Below the pieces are notes generated by a model, which saw only the letters and a program-made list of their open reading frames with translations, did no database searches and was not told the origin of the DNA. The position numbers were made by a program, and so were the translations under genes. A DNA stretch of 64,000 nucleotides. It comes from Otis tarda. Taxonomy: Eukaryota > Chordata > Aves > Otidiformes > Otididae. The DNA is taken from contig CM048553.1 of NCBI GenBank assembly GCA_026413225.1, forward strand, positions 46,850,001 to 46,914,000, written 5' to 3'. This document shows, piece by piece, positions 1 through 14,100 of the stretch; positions within the stretch are counted from its first letter, which is position 1; each line of letters starts with the position of its first letter.

Positions 1-1478
1 GAGCATTCTTTGACAGACTGAATATAGTGGAATCATTATCAGCTAGAGTAACTTGAAATGTTCTGCTTCATTACTACAGCTTCTCTTAACCTGCATTCTA
101 AATAAGAACAATTCAACTATGTGGAAAAACAGAGGTTTTTCAAGTAGATTATGTGTCTTTAAGGTCACAGATCACTTCAATATTACAGATTTTTCTAAGC
201 TTTGAGCAAATTAAGCACTTGGTTTAATTCCTAGATAAACTCCTCTGGGCCAGTAAACTCATACCAGTTTGTTTGAATAATAATGGGAAATGGTAGAAAA
301 TGAAGTTTGTGATATTGACTGTGTCAGACAGATATTCTTGGCCTTGCTATTGTGAGAGAAGGGAGGACAGGTCAAATAACATGAGGGAGCAGGTCTGAAT
401 ATACCTGAAGCCTATGCAAAGTTTGACTGTATACAGCAATGATAGCTTGTGCTGCAGAGCTGGCAAGTGAGAGAGAAGAAGGAACTGCAACACAAGAATG
501 CAGAGAAAGAGGGAAGAAATAACTTGCTTCTTGATGCAGTGTGTAGTATGGCACAGATTCAGATTAGTTAGTCAGCCATCTGGTTGATCCTAGCCTTTTC
601 TTTCCCTAGCAAACCCAAAAATGCAACTTAAATTGCTACACTGGGTCAGTTATAATACGGACAACTAGCCAAAGTATTTTTATTTGGTTCAAGACAGACA
701 TCCATGTTCAGATCCTGTTTGGTCAGAGAATAATTACTAGAGCTGGCTCTGGTACAGGTTGCTTCCAGATAGAAGTATCCTAGAATAAGAAGTTTGTACA
801 AGTAGTAAGAGATCAGTAATAATCTACTGTTTCAAACTCTGGTTAGTTATGTTGCAAAACTTCCTGATTCAGAAATATGTAAATAGTCTCTATATAGAGA
901 GTTGGTTTAGGGTATGCTGTGAAGATTGTCTAGGTAGTTAAATCATGGTAAGACTTCCATTTTGCACTTGGTACATCTAAACTTCTTAGCTTTAGGTCAC
1001 TGCTGCTTGTTTCTGATAAGCCTGAAATGCAAGCAGCAACCTTGCTATAGCAGCTCTTTAAGCACCATGGCAGTTAACATACCTATGATACTGATCTGCA
1101 ATGACTAGCTGCATGCTGAACTATAACTTCAGTGATCTGAGTCTTTCTGAGTTTAGAACTCTTAGTTTTCTTCAAGGTGAAAAAAATTAGGCTTGACCAT
1201 AGTAACACCTTGACTTGTTACAGTATTGTGGCCAGATGCGTAAATTTGATTATTTCATATTACGACTGTTGTCTGAGGCAGCTTCAGACAGATGCTTTAG
1301 CATGTTGCAGGAATATATTCTTCCTGTCTGTGTAGTCTTTTTAAAACTTACTCTGGTCTGGTAGTACCTTCCAGTGCAAATTCCGAAAGTCTTTGGGCCA
1401 GACTTAGGCAATAATGTAGGAAAATACATGCATAAGGAAATATATTTAGTGATATTTAACATGTATGTTCCATTTATG

Positions 1479-1496
1479 GATATATATATATATATA
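1479..1496. repeat. (TA)n microsatellite
   Basis: Short alternating TA run directly before the CR1 fragment at 1515. Confidence 0.85.
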
Positions 1497-1514
1497 GAAC
1501 AGAGGAGCTTAACA

Positions 1515-1909
1515 TAAAGGTTGAGAGAGTTGGAGCTGGAGAAGAGAAGGGTCCCAGGAGACCTTAGAGTGGCTTTCCAGTACCTAAAGGGGGCTTATAG
1601 GAAAGATGGGGAGAAACTTCAGCAGGGCCTGTTGTGATAGGATGAGGGGTAAGGGTTTTAAAATAGAAGGAGATAGATTCAGACTAGACTTAAGGAAAAA
1701 ATTCTTTACAATGAGGATGATAGAACACTGGAACAGGTTGCCCAGAGAGGTGGTAGATGCTGCATCCCTGGAAACATCCAAGGCCAAGTTGGATGGGGCT
1801 TTGAGCAACCTGATCTGGTTGGAGATGTCCCTGTTCCTTGCAGGCAGGGTGGACTAGATGAGCTTCAAAGATCCCTTCCAACCCTAACTATTTGATGATT
1901 CTATGATTA
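1515..1909 (+). mobile_element. CR1 LINE 3' fragment
   Basis: Truncated non-LTR retrotransposon. The translated piece GDRFRLDLRKKFFTMRMIEH and the nucleotide text around the lost stop (ACTGGAACAGGTTGCCCAGA) are CR1 ORF2/3'-end signatures. It ends in TGATTCTATGATT, the CR1 terminal repeat. About 0.4 kb, 5'-truncated, in a DNAJC13 intron. The 5' edge is approximate and abuts a short TA repeat. Confidence 0.9.
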
Positions 1910-2059
1910 TAAGGATAAATTGCAAACTACAACTTAACAGAGAAAATTTCATATCCGTTTCCTAGCACTGACTTGTAAATAGCTTCTTAAAATAATTTTT
2001 ACTAGCTGACAGGGTTTTTCTGAGACTTCTGGAGAAACTAATGCTCTTCTATGTTTTAG

Positions 2060-2135
2060 GTATAAGCGAGTCTTTTCAGTTGGAACCCATGCCATCACCA
2101 CATACAATCCCAACACGCTAGAAGTTACAAATCAG
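2060..2135 (+). CDS. DNAJC13: DNAJC13 coding exon (residues 23/24-48)
   Basis: The first base completes a Lys codon begun in an upstream exon. It then reads [18 protein letters not shown] and opens the PH-like membrane-binding region. Acceptor is TTTTAG, donor GTAACT. Confidence 0.95.
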
Positions 2136-5100
2136 GTAACTATCATTTTTTGAACAGGGCTATTCTGAGTTGTTTTCTGACTTATATTCACTATTGAGAG
2201 TGAATAATGGCATTCAGCCTTCAGAAACTATCTAGTCTGACAAGATCTCAGCAAAACCAGAAGGTACAGCAGGTGCTACAAAAGCACATGTAACAGAAAA
2301 CTGGTGTTGCCTTCACTAACTCTACAGATATCCGGTAGTTTTTGTACTTTTAGATGATTTGTCTTTGTTGGCATGTAAGTGGTAGTTTGCTTTTGGATGT
2401 GCTCTTCTGAATGAACTGTGATAAGTTTAATCACTGTAAGTCTGTCCCTGAAGGGAGTGAGGATACTTATTTACTTTTCAGAGTGTCAAATAGGAAGCTC
2501 AAGCTAGAGCTGTCACGTAGCGTGCTAGCTATTGTCTCATTTCAGCAACTCAGTTATTATAGATGCTAACGGTTTTTGAGTGGAGGAGATGTAGCTTTAA
2601 AATTATTAACAGTATAACCTAATTACTTTCAATTCTCTAGTGGCCTTATGGAGATATCTGTAGTATTTCTCCTGTTGGAAAAGGACAAGGAACAGAATTT
2701 AGTCTCACGTTTCGCAAAGGGAGTGGAAAAAAGTCTGAAACTCTTAAGTTTTCCACAGAGCACAGAACAGAACTCCTTACAGAGGCACTGGTAAGTGTGT
2801 GGCAGGGGGTTTTTGTGGTATTTTCTTCAAGCAAGCAGTAACGACTTGGTTATCATTACCATTTGTGATGGCTTACTATGCTTTCTTTCCTTACACGAAC
2901 AGTAGGAAAGAAAGTTGTCTTTTGAGCTGTTATGTTAATGTTCTTGATCTAGTGTCAGCTGCAGCAACTAGTGCGTGATTCTTAAATAGCAAGTAAAGCT
3001 ACAGATACTGATTATGTTAAACTGCCATGGAATGGTGAGTCTTCAAGGAGACTTAGTTCAAGTCCCTTAAAACAGAGTCAGCTTAAAGTTAAGCTTTCTG
3101 GGTACAATGGCTATCATATTTGCATTCATTTATGGTTAACTTTTTTAAAAACAGAGATTCAGGACAGACTTCTCAGAAGGAAAAATCACAGGACGGGTAA
3201 GTGTCTGGCTTGTCTGGATCATGTGCAATTTAATGAAATGATCTAAAGACTTAAGCTTCTGCTGTGTTCATGTATGTTATGCTTGTGCTATATGCACTAC
3301 CTAAAATAGCTTTTTTAAATTTGTATCTGAAGTCTTGCTTTGAGAAGAGAAAATTAAGAGTTTATTCAAAAGCAATGGGAACCTTTTCAGCACTAGAATA
3401 CTTGAGTTCTCTTCACTTGGCCTGAATCTTATGATGATACACTTAAAAGTCTGAATGTTACAGCTGAAATAAAAGGTTTTGCCACATGGAGTTCTTATTT
3501 GGAGAGAAGGAAAAGTAAAAACATAAGCTTTGAATCATTGTTCCATGTTTACTACTTCCAGCATTTTGCTTTCTAATTCTAAATAGTTTCCTGTTTAACT
3601 TCCTGAACTTGATGTGGGAATATTGTTTCCTGGGACAATTTCTGTAGGTCAGATAAAAGGCAAGATTGCCATTTAATGAATCTTGGTAATATAGTAATAA
3701 GCAGGCCAATATAAAGAACTGGACTTTGATTTGGTTTTATGTCTTCTGCTCACAAGAAGAGACAACTTAAAGTAACTTAAAGCATTGCATAGAATAAATC
3801 TTCAGTGATAATCATAGTCATGCTGATGGAATACGGCGGTCCTCTTTGTCTTTCTGTAGTTTACAACAGACCTCTAATTTTTGCTGATTTCAATAAGTCT
3901 GTATTTGTAGTGAAATATGACTGCAGGAGGTGAAAAATTGGCACTATAGTGACAAGTTTACCTTAATTTACTCTTAGTAAATAGTCTAAGTAGGCTACAT
4001 TCTGCAACAAGAGAAACTTACCCCCTTTTGAGGTGGCAGTTTTGAATTTACTGTTCTCTCTTCAAAATGTATTGTTTAAGTTGTGACTTTCTTGTCAGCA
4101 GATAGCTGCTTTTATTTGATTCATAGCATTCTTATTTCCCTTAATGCTCTTATCTACTTTATAATTTATTCAACTTTACACCCACACTGCTTACTAGATT
4201 GGAAAAGAACTATTACTGTGTAGTAAAGGAGTGTGTGGGCATATGTCTAAAAGTAGCTCTCTCTGCAGAGGTATAACTGCTATAAACATCACTGGAGTGA
4301 TACAAGGAAACCTGTGATTCTAGAGGTGACTCCTGGAGGTATTGATCAAATTGATCCTGCCACAAATAAAGTCCTGTGCTCCTATGACTACAGAAACATT
4401 GAAGGCTTTGTTGATATTGCTGGCTATCAGGGAGGCTTCTGTATCCTCTATGGAGGATTTAGTAGATTGGTGAGTACTGAAACAAAATGTCTTGGTATGG
4501 TGCTTAGGATATTTGTAGCTGCGTATGAAATAATGAAGCTTCAGCATAATTTGAGCATACAAGTATGTGCATTTTTAGGACCCAGCTGTGGAGCCTCAAG
4601 GCTTGTGGATGAGTTTTAAAACCTCTCTTCCACAGGAAATTAGTTAAAGTATTTGAGAGCAATGTGTGGAGTTGTTTTGCTTATTGCATATTTAAAAACT
4701 ACAGACCATAAAATAGCCAGTTATTTATATTTGGGTGGTGAAAGTGAGTGCAATGTGGACATGGAGTTTCCTGAAACTTCTCAAAGTTACAGGAGTGACA
4801 AACAGTGTTACTAATCTACTGAACTGATGGAGGGATTCTAGTCAACGACAGAAGCATCACCACTGATCAATCTTTTTTTAGGCCTGTGATCTGATATTCA
4901 GCAGCTTTGCCTGGAAAATACTGCAGTGTAGTGTTGGTTTCAAAATCTTAAAAGGATCTCTGTACTGTACTGCAAGCAGCTGGAATAGATCTTTGGGAGT
5001 TAATTTGTGCTTACTAATATAAATATAGCTATATATGACAAAATAGGATTCTGCTCTCTAGGTTGGGGTTTCCATGTCTTTTATATTGCAGCATATTTTT

Positions 5101-8100
5101 CTCTGGTGTAAAACTAGCGATATATAATTGATCCTCTAGACTTACTCTAACCTTGCCTAGCAAGGCTGGAATAGCAGCCCTTACAGATAGCAGGTGGGGC
5201 TGCCACCGTAGTTTTGTCTCCTTACTCCTACCAGCCTGTCAGGATCTGTTACCAAGGGTGCACAGGCCAGTAATGCAGACCTTTGCTTTAATGGCACACT
5301 AATATGTAGCCTGCTATCCCTTAGGAATAGCTGCTCTAGATTTTTTTTTAAAGGAAATGTGAAGTTAATAGTGGATCTCTTGTGTAGCAAATACAGTATG
5401 CACTTAGCAAAGGCAAGCCTAGCTGCTGGGAAGATTCTCTGCTGTTAGGTATACAGTGGAGGATTATTTATGGCACTGTGGTTACTTGAACTATGCTGTA
5501 TTTTTCACCTGGCTTTTTTTTTTCTTGTCAAAACTTGCAGCACCTGTTTGCATCTGAGCAGAGGGAAGAAATTATCAAAAGTGCAATAGAACATGCTGGC
5601 AACTTCATAGGTATCTCTCTGCGGATGAGGAAAGAATCCCTAGAATTTGAGCAATACTTGAATCTTCGTTTTGGAAAATACAGCAATGATGAATCTGTAA
5701 CATCTTTAGCGGAGTTTGTTGTTCAAAAAATAACACATAGACACTTGGTAAGGGTGTCAAACTAAACTTACATGGTGCCCCTTAAGTGCTAGGAATTCTC
5801 TTTCCTAACATGCCTTTTTTTTTTTTTAAAGGAGCCTGTGAAAAGAGTACTAGCTCTTACAGAAGCTTGCTTAGTTGAGCGGGATCCAGCTACCTATAAC
5901 ATTGCAACTTTGAAACCTTTAGGCGAGGTAAGAGACAACCTTTCTCAGTACCACTTCAAATAGAAGCTCTATAAGATTGATAATAATAGGAACTTGATAG
6001 TATACATAAGCTATCTGCTCTACAAATTGAGGCTAAATAACACTACTTTGTGAATGTGATCCTAATCTCTTATTTTTAGGTATTTGCAATAGTATGTGAC
6101 TGTGAAAATCCCCAGCTTTTTACCATTGAATTTATCAAAGGACAAATTCGGAAATACTCTTCAACAGAAAGGTAACTGGAGCTCCTGTGGGTTATAAATT
6201 CAAGTGGAAGTTGCCATTGTAGTGCTTCTAGCTTCTCAGCTTCCATAAACTCTGACCCTTGGAAGTGTTAATTCAAAGCCTTGCTATCCTAGTGGTCTAC
6301 CACTTACAATCAAGATTTGTTACAGGATCTAAATCTCTCCCTTTTACCTTCATCCCAACTTTAGCAAATCTGTCCAGAAGTTTTCATGTAAGGATGTTAC
6401 AGTGAGATACAGCTTGTTTGTCCTGAACAATGTTGCTCCCTGTATGTTGTAGTTGGATAAGCAGTATATCTGAGAGAAGGAAAGAAAGCATAATATAAGT
6501 GATACGGCAGTGTGAAGGCTGTAAACCCTTTGAGCTGTCTGCTTGAATTGGTCTTAGCTGATTCTATTTAAAATAACCAACAGAATAGTCCCTGCGTCCA
6601 CTTGCAGTTGTAATGCAGTCTAATCCTGCTAAGTGAGGTTTCCAGAAAGCACAGGGATGAATTGGCTTGCAGCATGTGTGAATCATTAGCAGATAATCCA
6701 GTGCTGATTCCTTTAGTGAAAGGCTGCAGCTGGCTATACTGAGTGTAAGACGGCTCTATTCTTACAGTGAATAAAGGAACACTTGAAAATTAGTGACCTC
6801 TTCCAGAGGTGTAGCTGTTAGCAAGACTTGGGATCTCTTACTAACACTCCTGCTGCCTTTCATTCTGTGCTCGATGGATATTTTATTTTGGCCTATTTTT
6901 CTTGTAACTTGGTTCTTTGGCATAACTCTTCACATCTAAATTGTATTTATGTGTCTTTCTCCCAACTCAGAGATTCTCTTCTGGCTAGCTTGCTGGATGG
7001 AGTGAGAGCTTCTGGTAATAGAGATGTCTGTGTGAAAATGACCTCCACACACAAAGGCCAGCGTTGGGGATTACTCAGTATGCCGGTAGATGAAGAAGTA
7101 GAGAGCCTTCATCTGAGGTTTTTGGCTGCTCCTCCAAGTAAGCTAATGCTTATTACATGGTTTTGTAGTGCTCTTTAAAGCATTGAGATATTTAATCAGA
7201 TACTGTGCACTTAACTTTTGTTTTATCTTCTTCCAGATGGTAACTTTGCAGATGCTGTGTTCAGGTTCAATGCTAACATTTCCTACAGCGGGGTACTACA
7301 TGCAGTTACACAAGATGTGAGAACAAATCCTCTGCCCATTCCCTTCAGATGTTGTTAATGCATAACAATATTAATAATGGTTTTTTTTTAACCAGGGTCT
7401 ATTCTCAGAAAACAAGGAGAAACTCATTAATAATGCCATAACAGCATTGCTTTCTCAAGAGGGAGATATTGCAGCATCTAATGCAGAGCTTGAAAGCCAA
7501 TTCCAAGCAGTAAGGCGACTAGTGGCTTCAAAAGCGGGCTTCCTTGCCTTTACTCAGCTTCCAAAGTAAGTGAGAAGTCTCTTCAAACTTGCAAGTAGAA
7601 AGTGAAAACCGTTCTTGAGCTTTTGATGATGTGTTATTTTTAAAACTGAGAATCGGAGTTAGGCCTCACTTCTGAAAAAGACTGTAAGATTCTGTATGCA
7701 ATTGCTTCAGTAGTATGAGGCTGTCATCAGGCTTTAATATAAATTGAGAATCCCAAATTGTCGTTAGTATGTAAAGCTGGTTCTTCCTTTGCCAAATACT
7801 CTGTGCCTTGAGTCAAACGTGGCTTAATGTTTTTCTACTAGGAAAAACATTAAAAACACCTTTGTCTCTCCTTGAAGTAGGCAGTTCTTCATTCTTAAAG
7901 TATGTTGATGCTATTGCTATCTTCAGTTCAACACAACATGAAGATAAAACTTCATGTTAGGAAGTCGAATTGTAGCCCTACAGTAAGTACAGGCTACTTG
8001 GAGTTTGTGTCTTAATTGGATAACATAAGGAAGCAGGAAAAACTGCCTGATGTTCTTCTAAAAATGAAAAATTCTTTGGAGTATTTCTGAGTCCGGACTA

Positions 8101-11100
8101 TGGGCCAACTGAATGATGTGAAGAGTAACATGCGTTTAGTCTCAGACCTTTATAAAGTTCTATTTCTCTGTGAATTGTGTCCTGTATTGTCACTATCCTG
8201 TAACTATAGAAAGATGTCTTTGTTTTGGGGAATGTGCTTTCAGCATATGGTTAACAGTGAGGTCAATATTAATGCTTTTCTGCCAAGGAACCTCAAATTT
8301 ATGTAAGCATCAATGTACTGACTTGCCACATGCAGTGGGAGCAGACAACTTTTGCTCCTCAACTGGACTTGTCTCTTAAAAGTAAGGTTTCTGTTTCCTC
8401 ACTAATCTTGGTGGTTTTGCTTTCTTCTCAAAAGATTTCGAGAACGATTAGGAGTGAAGGTTGTGAAAGCCCTCAAAAGGAACAATGATGGAGTAACCCA
8501 TGCCTCTATTGACATGCTTTGTGCTCTTATGTGTGTAAGTATTAAATTGCAGATTTTTTTCACTTTGGAATGCGTGAACTTCAGTCTACTGAAAGGTGTA
8601 GAAGTAGGGACTGCTCTTCAACTTGCAGTGTGCTGCAACGTGAAATAACTTGTGCAGTGATTTCCTGCTGAACTTGAAGTAGGATGTGCTTTTTAATGGA
8701 TTCAGAGTGTGGCTTTTTGACTACAACTGTTAAGAAGTGAGGGTTGAAATATGATTGCATAGTGAATACTTTTTTTTTATAGCCCATGCATGATGACTAT
8801 GACTTGAGGCAGGAGCAATTGAACAAAGCTTCCCTTCTTTCTTCAAAGAAGTTTCTAGAAAATCTACTAGAGAAATTCAATTCCCATGTGGTAAGTTGGA
8901 AAATGTGGTAAATTTTGAAAACAGATGGCTTCAAGTGCATTTCATAATTGCTGTGAAAACACTTCTATAATACTTGGATGTATCTTTGAATGTATTTGTA
9001 CCTGCAGTTGAAGTGCAGAAAATCCAGCTATGTCTGGCACTGAGGCTTGTTCTACATAGGTTTAGGTCTTGACAGGTTAGAATGTATCTGCGCTGCACAG
9101 CTTGAGTGTCATGCAACAAATATTTGCATGTTTAATGTGGAAACTGAATGTTCCTTTTAACTAAGGATAAGGATAGTGTAAGCTGGTAGTTATGGGGTTA
9201 AAACTAGAAAAAGTAATTTGCAGCACAGCAGTACATGAGGTCATGAGTCTCCGATATGCTCTAGGAGGTAACACTTTCCCAGAGCATTGACATACTCAGA
9301 GTAAAGGTGTATTTTAAACTTGTAATTTTTGTTTGCAGAGTATGTCATAGTATGACACCTTCAGCATCATGAGTACAGAATAAGACTTGCATGAATACTC
9401 TTGGGTGGGCGAGAGGCACTGTATCTGTGTTACATACCTGTCTTCCTAATTTCAGGATCATGGGACAGGTGCCCTAGTAATTAGTTCACTTCTGGACTTC
9501 CTGACATTTGCCCTATGTGCTCCGTATAGCGAGACTACTGAGGGGCAGCAGTTTGACATGTTGTTGGAAATGGTGGCGTCTAATGGCAGGACACTATTTA
9601 AGCTCTTTCAGGTAAGTTTTAATAATTTCTTAATATTATCAGAGACCTTGGATAGTCAGTGAACATGAACTTTTTTTCTTGTTCTCCTAAAAGACAAATT
9701 TGTCTACTGTTCAACTGATTAGTGTGCCTAAGTCTTTTCTACCTTTGTGAATTTTAGTGTTTTATTGCTTTACCTTCAGATATCAGATTGAGTTGGTTAT
9801 TCTAGAGTTAATCATATTCCAAATCATTTTAGAATAGAATGCCTAAGACTTGTTTCTAGAAACGTTTTAAAATACCAGTTAAATATTAAATTAGATTCAG
9901 CAGCTGCACAGATCTTCCTCTTTTGGAGAATCTGCCACCTTTTTGTTTCTTTCTCAATAAATGAAAGTTAAGAATTACAAAACAAGAGTAACATCCTCTT
10001 CAGTAGTAAACCTGTAATAACTCTAGGATTTTTAGCTAAAATGTCAATACTTTGTGTAAAAACAGTATGCTCTTCTGCTTCTTGGTTAGTGTCAGCTTGT
10101 GTCAGACAGACAGTTTCCCCAGCATTGTTCCAGCTTCTCTGGTATAAATTACTGTTCAGTGCCAAGAAATCCATGTGATGGTTGCGTGAGAGATTCTTGT
10201 TTAAAGGTATAGGATAGGAACTCTTCCTAGGGCTAGCTTTCACAAAACCAAAAGATCAACTTTTGCCCAGAACTGGAGGTAGAACAGCCATGTAGATGTG
10301 TTAAGGAAACTGAATCACAGGTAATCTAATCTTCAAATTTTGCACTTGAATAATTATTTTGTTGACGTTCTGTTTTAGCACCCTTCCATGGCAATTGTGA
10401 AAGGAGCAGGTTTGGTAATGAAAGCAATAATAGAGGTGAGATTTTTCAGTGTTACCAGGAATAGTGTACTAAATGTTTTGTATATTTGAGAAGTGCAGTT
10501 GCTTACTGATATTATAAGTTTGTTATATTAACTTCTGTTGTGGGGGAAGGTGAGGAACAGAACACCCGCTTAAATGCGAGTGGTTTGATAGAGCAACTTG
10601 TTTTATCTTATACTTCAGGGTTTGGAAGGCATGTGAGTTGGGACATTAGGTGGTGCCTTGCATGTTTTCATACTGCAGTCAAGGTTTGGCTGTTAATGTT
10701 GGATGTAGCTTAGTCACGTACTTCAGGGCCGCAAGACTTCTGCATGTTAAAGAGGCTCTCTCAAGGAGGAGAGGCCATGTTTCCTGGGATGCATTGCCAG
10801 ATGGAATGGGACTGGGATTAGCAAGCAGTAGTATCCCAGAGCAGACTAGTGATGTCAGCCTCTGTTCTTGCTTTTTCTGCTTCAACAAAGGATGATTTGG
10901 CTTTGTTAGTTTCCATACCACATGATGTGTGGGCCAAGCCCATACTTCTGAAGGGCTGCTCATGGTTGTTGCAGAGTGGCTAACTGACTCTTGACACTTC
11001 CTGTGTTGAAATTCAGGGCTTAAGTTAGTGCCTCATTGTGTCACAATGGCTTATACATCTGAAATGCATCTAGTACTTTCTTGGAATGGAAGTGAATGAA

Positions 11101-14100
11101 CACTTGAAATAGAGGAATTATAAATCTGTAAGTTTCCATTGATATACCTGATACTATTAGCTAAAAGTTGCTATGCTGTTTATTACAACTCCTGTCATTT
11201 GAACTATAGTGGGACATGGGCAAGTAAAAATGCAGCAAAAGCTTTTTCTTAATTATTCTTGCAACCAATGTTTCTCAGCTGAGTGACAGTCTTATCCATG
11301 TGGCTGAATAAACCAAATAGCACCAGTTGTTCTTAAATGGTTTCTGTTGACCAAAGTCAAGCAACAAGCAATTGCTTATGGTAGTCGATTGCAGTTGAAG
11401 TGGTACTTGTAAATGTAATACCAACCTCCTGGTCTGTGATGGGAGGCATGCATGTTACCCTGTCCACTTACTGTCCTCATAAATACAACTGGTCCATGGC
11501 TTTACTACAACTCAACTTTACTACAAACTCTCAATTGCTGTTGAGAACTTGCAGTTAAAGCCTGTCATACTATAGCTTCTGGGTTTTGGATATTAGTTGA
11601 TATAATTGGTCAAGAAGGCCTTGGAATTGTAGACTAAGATAAAAGCAGCTTAACTAAGATTTTTCCTTTAGTAATCATCTTGCCCTGTTTCCAAAGGAAG
11701 GAGACAAAGAGATTGCTACCAAAATGCAAGATCTTGCCCTCAGTGAAGGTGCCTTACCTCGTCACTTGCACACTGCTATGTTTACAATAAGCACAGATCA
11801 GAGGATGCTTACAAATAGGTATGTCAGTCTCACTTGATACACTGTGTTTAAAGAGTCTAAGTAATGGCCTAGCTAACATAAAAAAAACTTCGGGAGGTCA
11901 GGAATGAAAGCTTACAGTTCTCTAGGATAATATTTTCTTCAGCAGCTGGTATGTTTTAAGTAGAGCAAACTTCAGCTGAGACTACAGCCACTTAATAAAC
12001 CTTTGTGGTTTGTTTTTTTTCCCAAAATGGGACTTAAGTTGGTTACTCATTAAAGGCTCAAGTTTTCATATTTATTTTTTCTGAAAACATTTGGAGAAAG
12101 AAAAGGCAAATAGAATGGATCTTGTAGAAGAAGTTCAACTTCATTATACAGTTGTATAAATACTGGTGTACACACCTCCAGATCTTGCATGCTGTTAGGG
12201 TCACCTGTTCCATCTGAGGAGAGAAGTCCACTCATACAGAAATCATTCAATGAATTCAGCAGTTGGTAGAACTTGTGAGCTCTGAGACAGAGCCTGAAGG
12301 TGTACTGAGGAAGATGAGTGATAATTCAATTATTTCCACCCTGATACGAGATTTAGAAGTTATAGCTGCACAGTCCTGAAGCAGTTACTAAGCAGTGTAG
12401 TGACAGGTGGAACTTGCTGCCACTGTCTCTTGTTCAGGAGAGAGATAGTATGAAACCTTCTGTCATACTAGTTCTTTTTGGGGCTACTACTTGTGACTTG
12501 CTTGTAAACAATGCTTCAGTTCAGTGCAGTAGAACCCTAGTGACAAATGTTGGCATGAAGTGTCAGTTGGCATAGAAGGTAGGCTCCCAGAAGAGGCTTT
12601 CCTAGACAAAAACTGGTATTAAGAGTTTCAAGTAGAGCAGTTAACAGTTCTTGACGGCTTCTAGACTCTTAACTTTTAACTGTAACTTAAGATTGGCTGG
12701 ATAAACTTACACTTGGTCACTAGATGTTTAGTTTCTGCTCTATTGCTCAAGTGTTCTTTTCAGGTCTAGATCAAAAAAAGCATGTGCTACTACTGTTCCA
12801 CTAACTTCACTGGAACTTCTTAAAGGCAACACTTGAAAGCATGCTAAGCATATACTTGAACTGGAACAATATTATGCTTTGTGCTCTTATTCGCTCAAGA
12901 GCATGAAGCTCTTGCTCGTCTTCATTTCACCAGCATGGTAAGGGTGTCGGTTTAGTGGTTTAAAAATCTGTTTAAAATACTAACTTGCGGTTTGTTAATT
13001 TCACTGGCTTTTTCAGGCAGTTAAGTAGACATTTGGTTGGGCTCTGGACAGCTGAAAACAAAACTGCTATGAACTTGTTGAAACGTATTTTGGTGAGTAA
13101 AAATGGGGTATGGATTAGGGAAAGAATAAAATCTGAAAGCCTGTAGTGTTAGAAAACTTAGGATAGTCTATGCAGTAAACGCATCCCACTTTCCCTCAAA
13201 GAGGGAAGTCTAGCCTGGGAGATCAGCAATCTGGTAGCTGCTCTTTGAAGGATATTGATGGCTAGTGCAAAACATCTCAGATTCTTGAAGTATTCTGTTA
13301 CTTTCCTGCCACTTCTTAAAATTGTGTAACACACAAAGCTTAAAAATAAGGTGTCTGACTCTTTTTCTTTATTAAAAGGGCAAAAATGTGGGAAATGTAG
13401 TAAGCAGTCTCTAATGCTTAGTGCAGTAAGAAATTATGGCAATCATTCTGTCTATGCTTTCATGCCTGTTCAACTTTGCTGATAATATAGCTGAATTTAT
13501 ATATTGTCTGATACTTCCCATGTTCTTTTACCCTTACAGCTCCTGAAAGGTTCTTGCTTAAGTTACTTCAGTGGAACTAGTTCTAAGAATAGTGTTATAA
13601 GGAATTATTAAATCTGGAAATATAACAACTTGTAAATTCGAAATAGCAGTCCCTTCACTTTTAACAGAGCAAACTGTCCTGATCTTGGTCACTGTCTTCC
13701 AGGACTCTCTCATCTCTAATATCACATGCACCATTCAATCTGTATCGGAGGATGTGGATGGATTCTAGTGTTACTGTATTTATCCCCCTCAATATTACTG
13801 TGGGATCACCTCTTTCTTCCTGTAGTCCTTAGCTTCATTAAGTGCTCCTTTAAGAAATGGGATATAGGCAAGAGCTCTGTACTGGAGCTAATTATGTACC
13901 TCTATTGAATGGCTCTGAGGATGGTGGCGTTTTGCTAATAAAAGCAAAAAGCTGTTGTAGCTTTATACACTCGTTTTAGAGTAGAATATAAATTCTGTTT
14001 CAAAATCTAATTTAAAGAAATGATCTTGTTACATAATGTGATGGTTTCTGTTCTGTTACCCATGTATGTTTACACTGGTTTTAAATGTTTTTAGCCACCA

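Larger units (their letters stand above)
1..2059 (+). other. DNAJC13 intron (5' part outside window)
   Basis: Holds the TA repeat and the CR1 fragment at 1515-1909. Otherwise AT-rich, with no coding exon visible on either strand. Confidence 0.85.
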
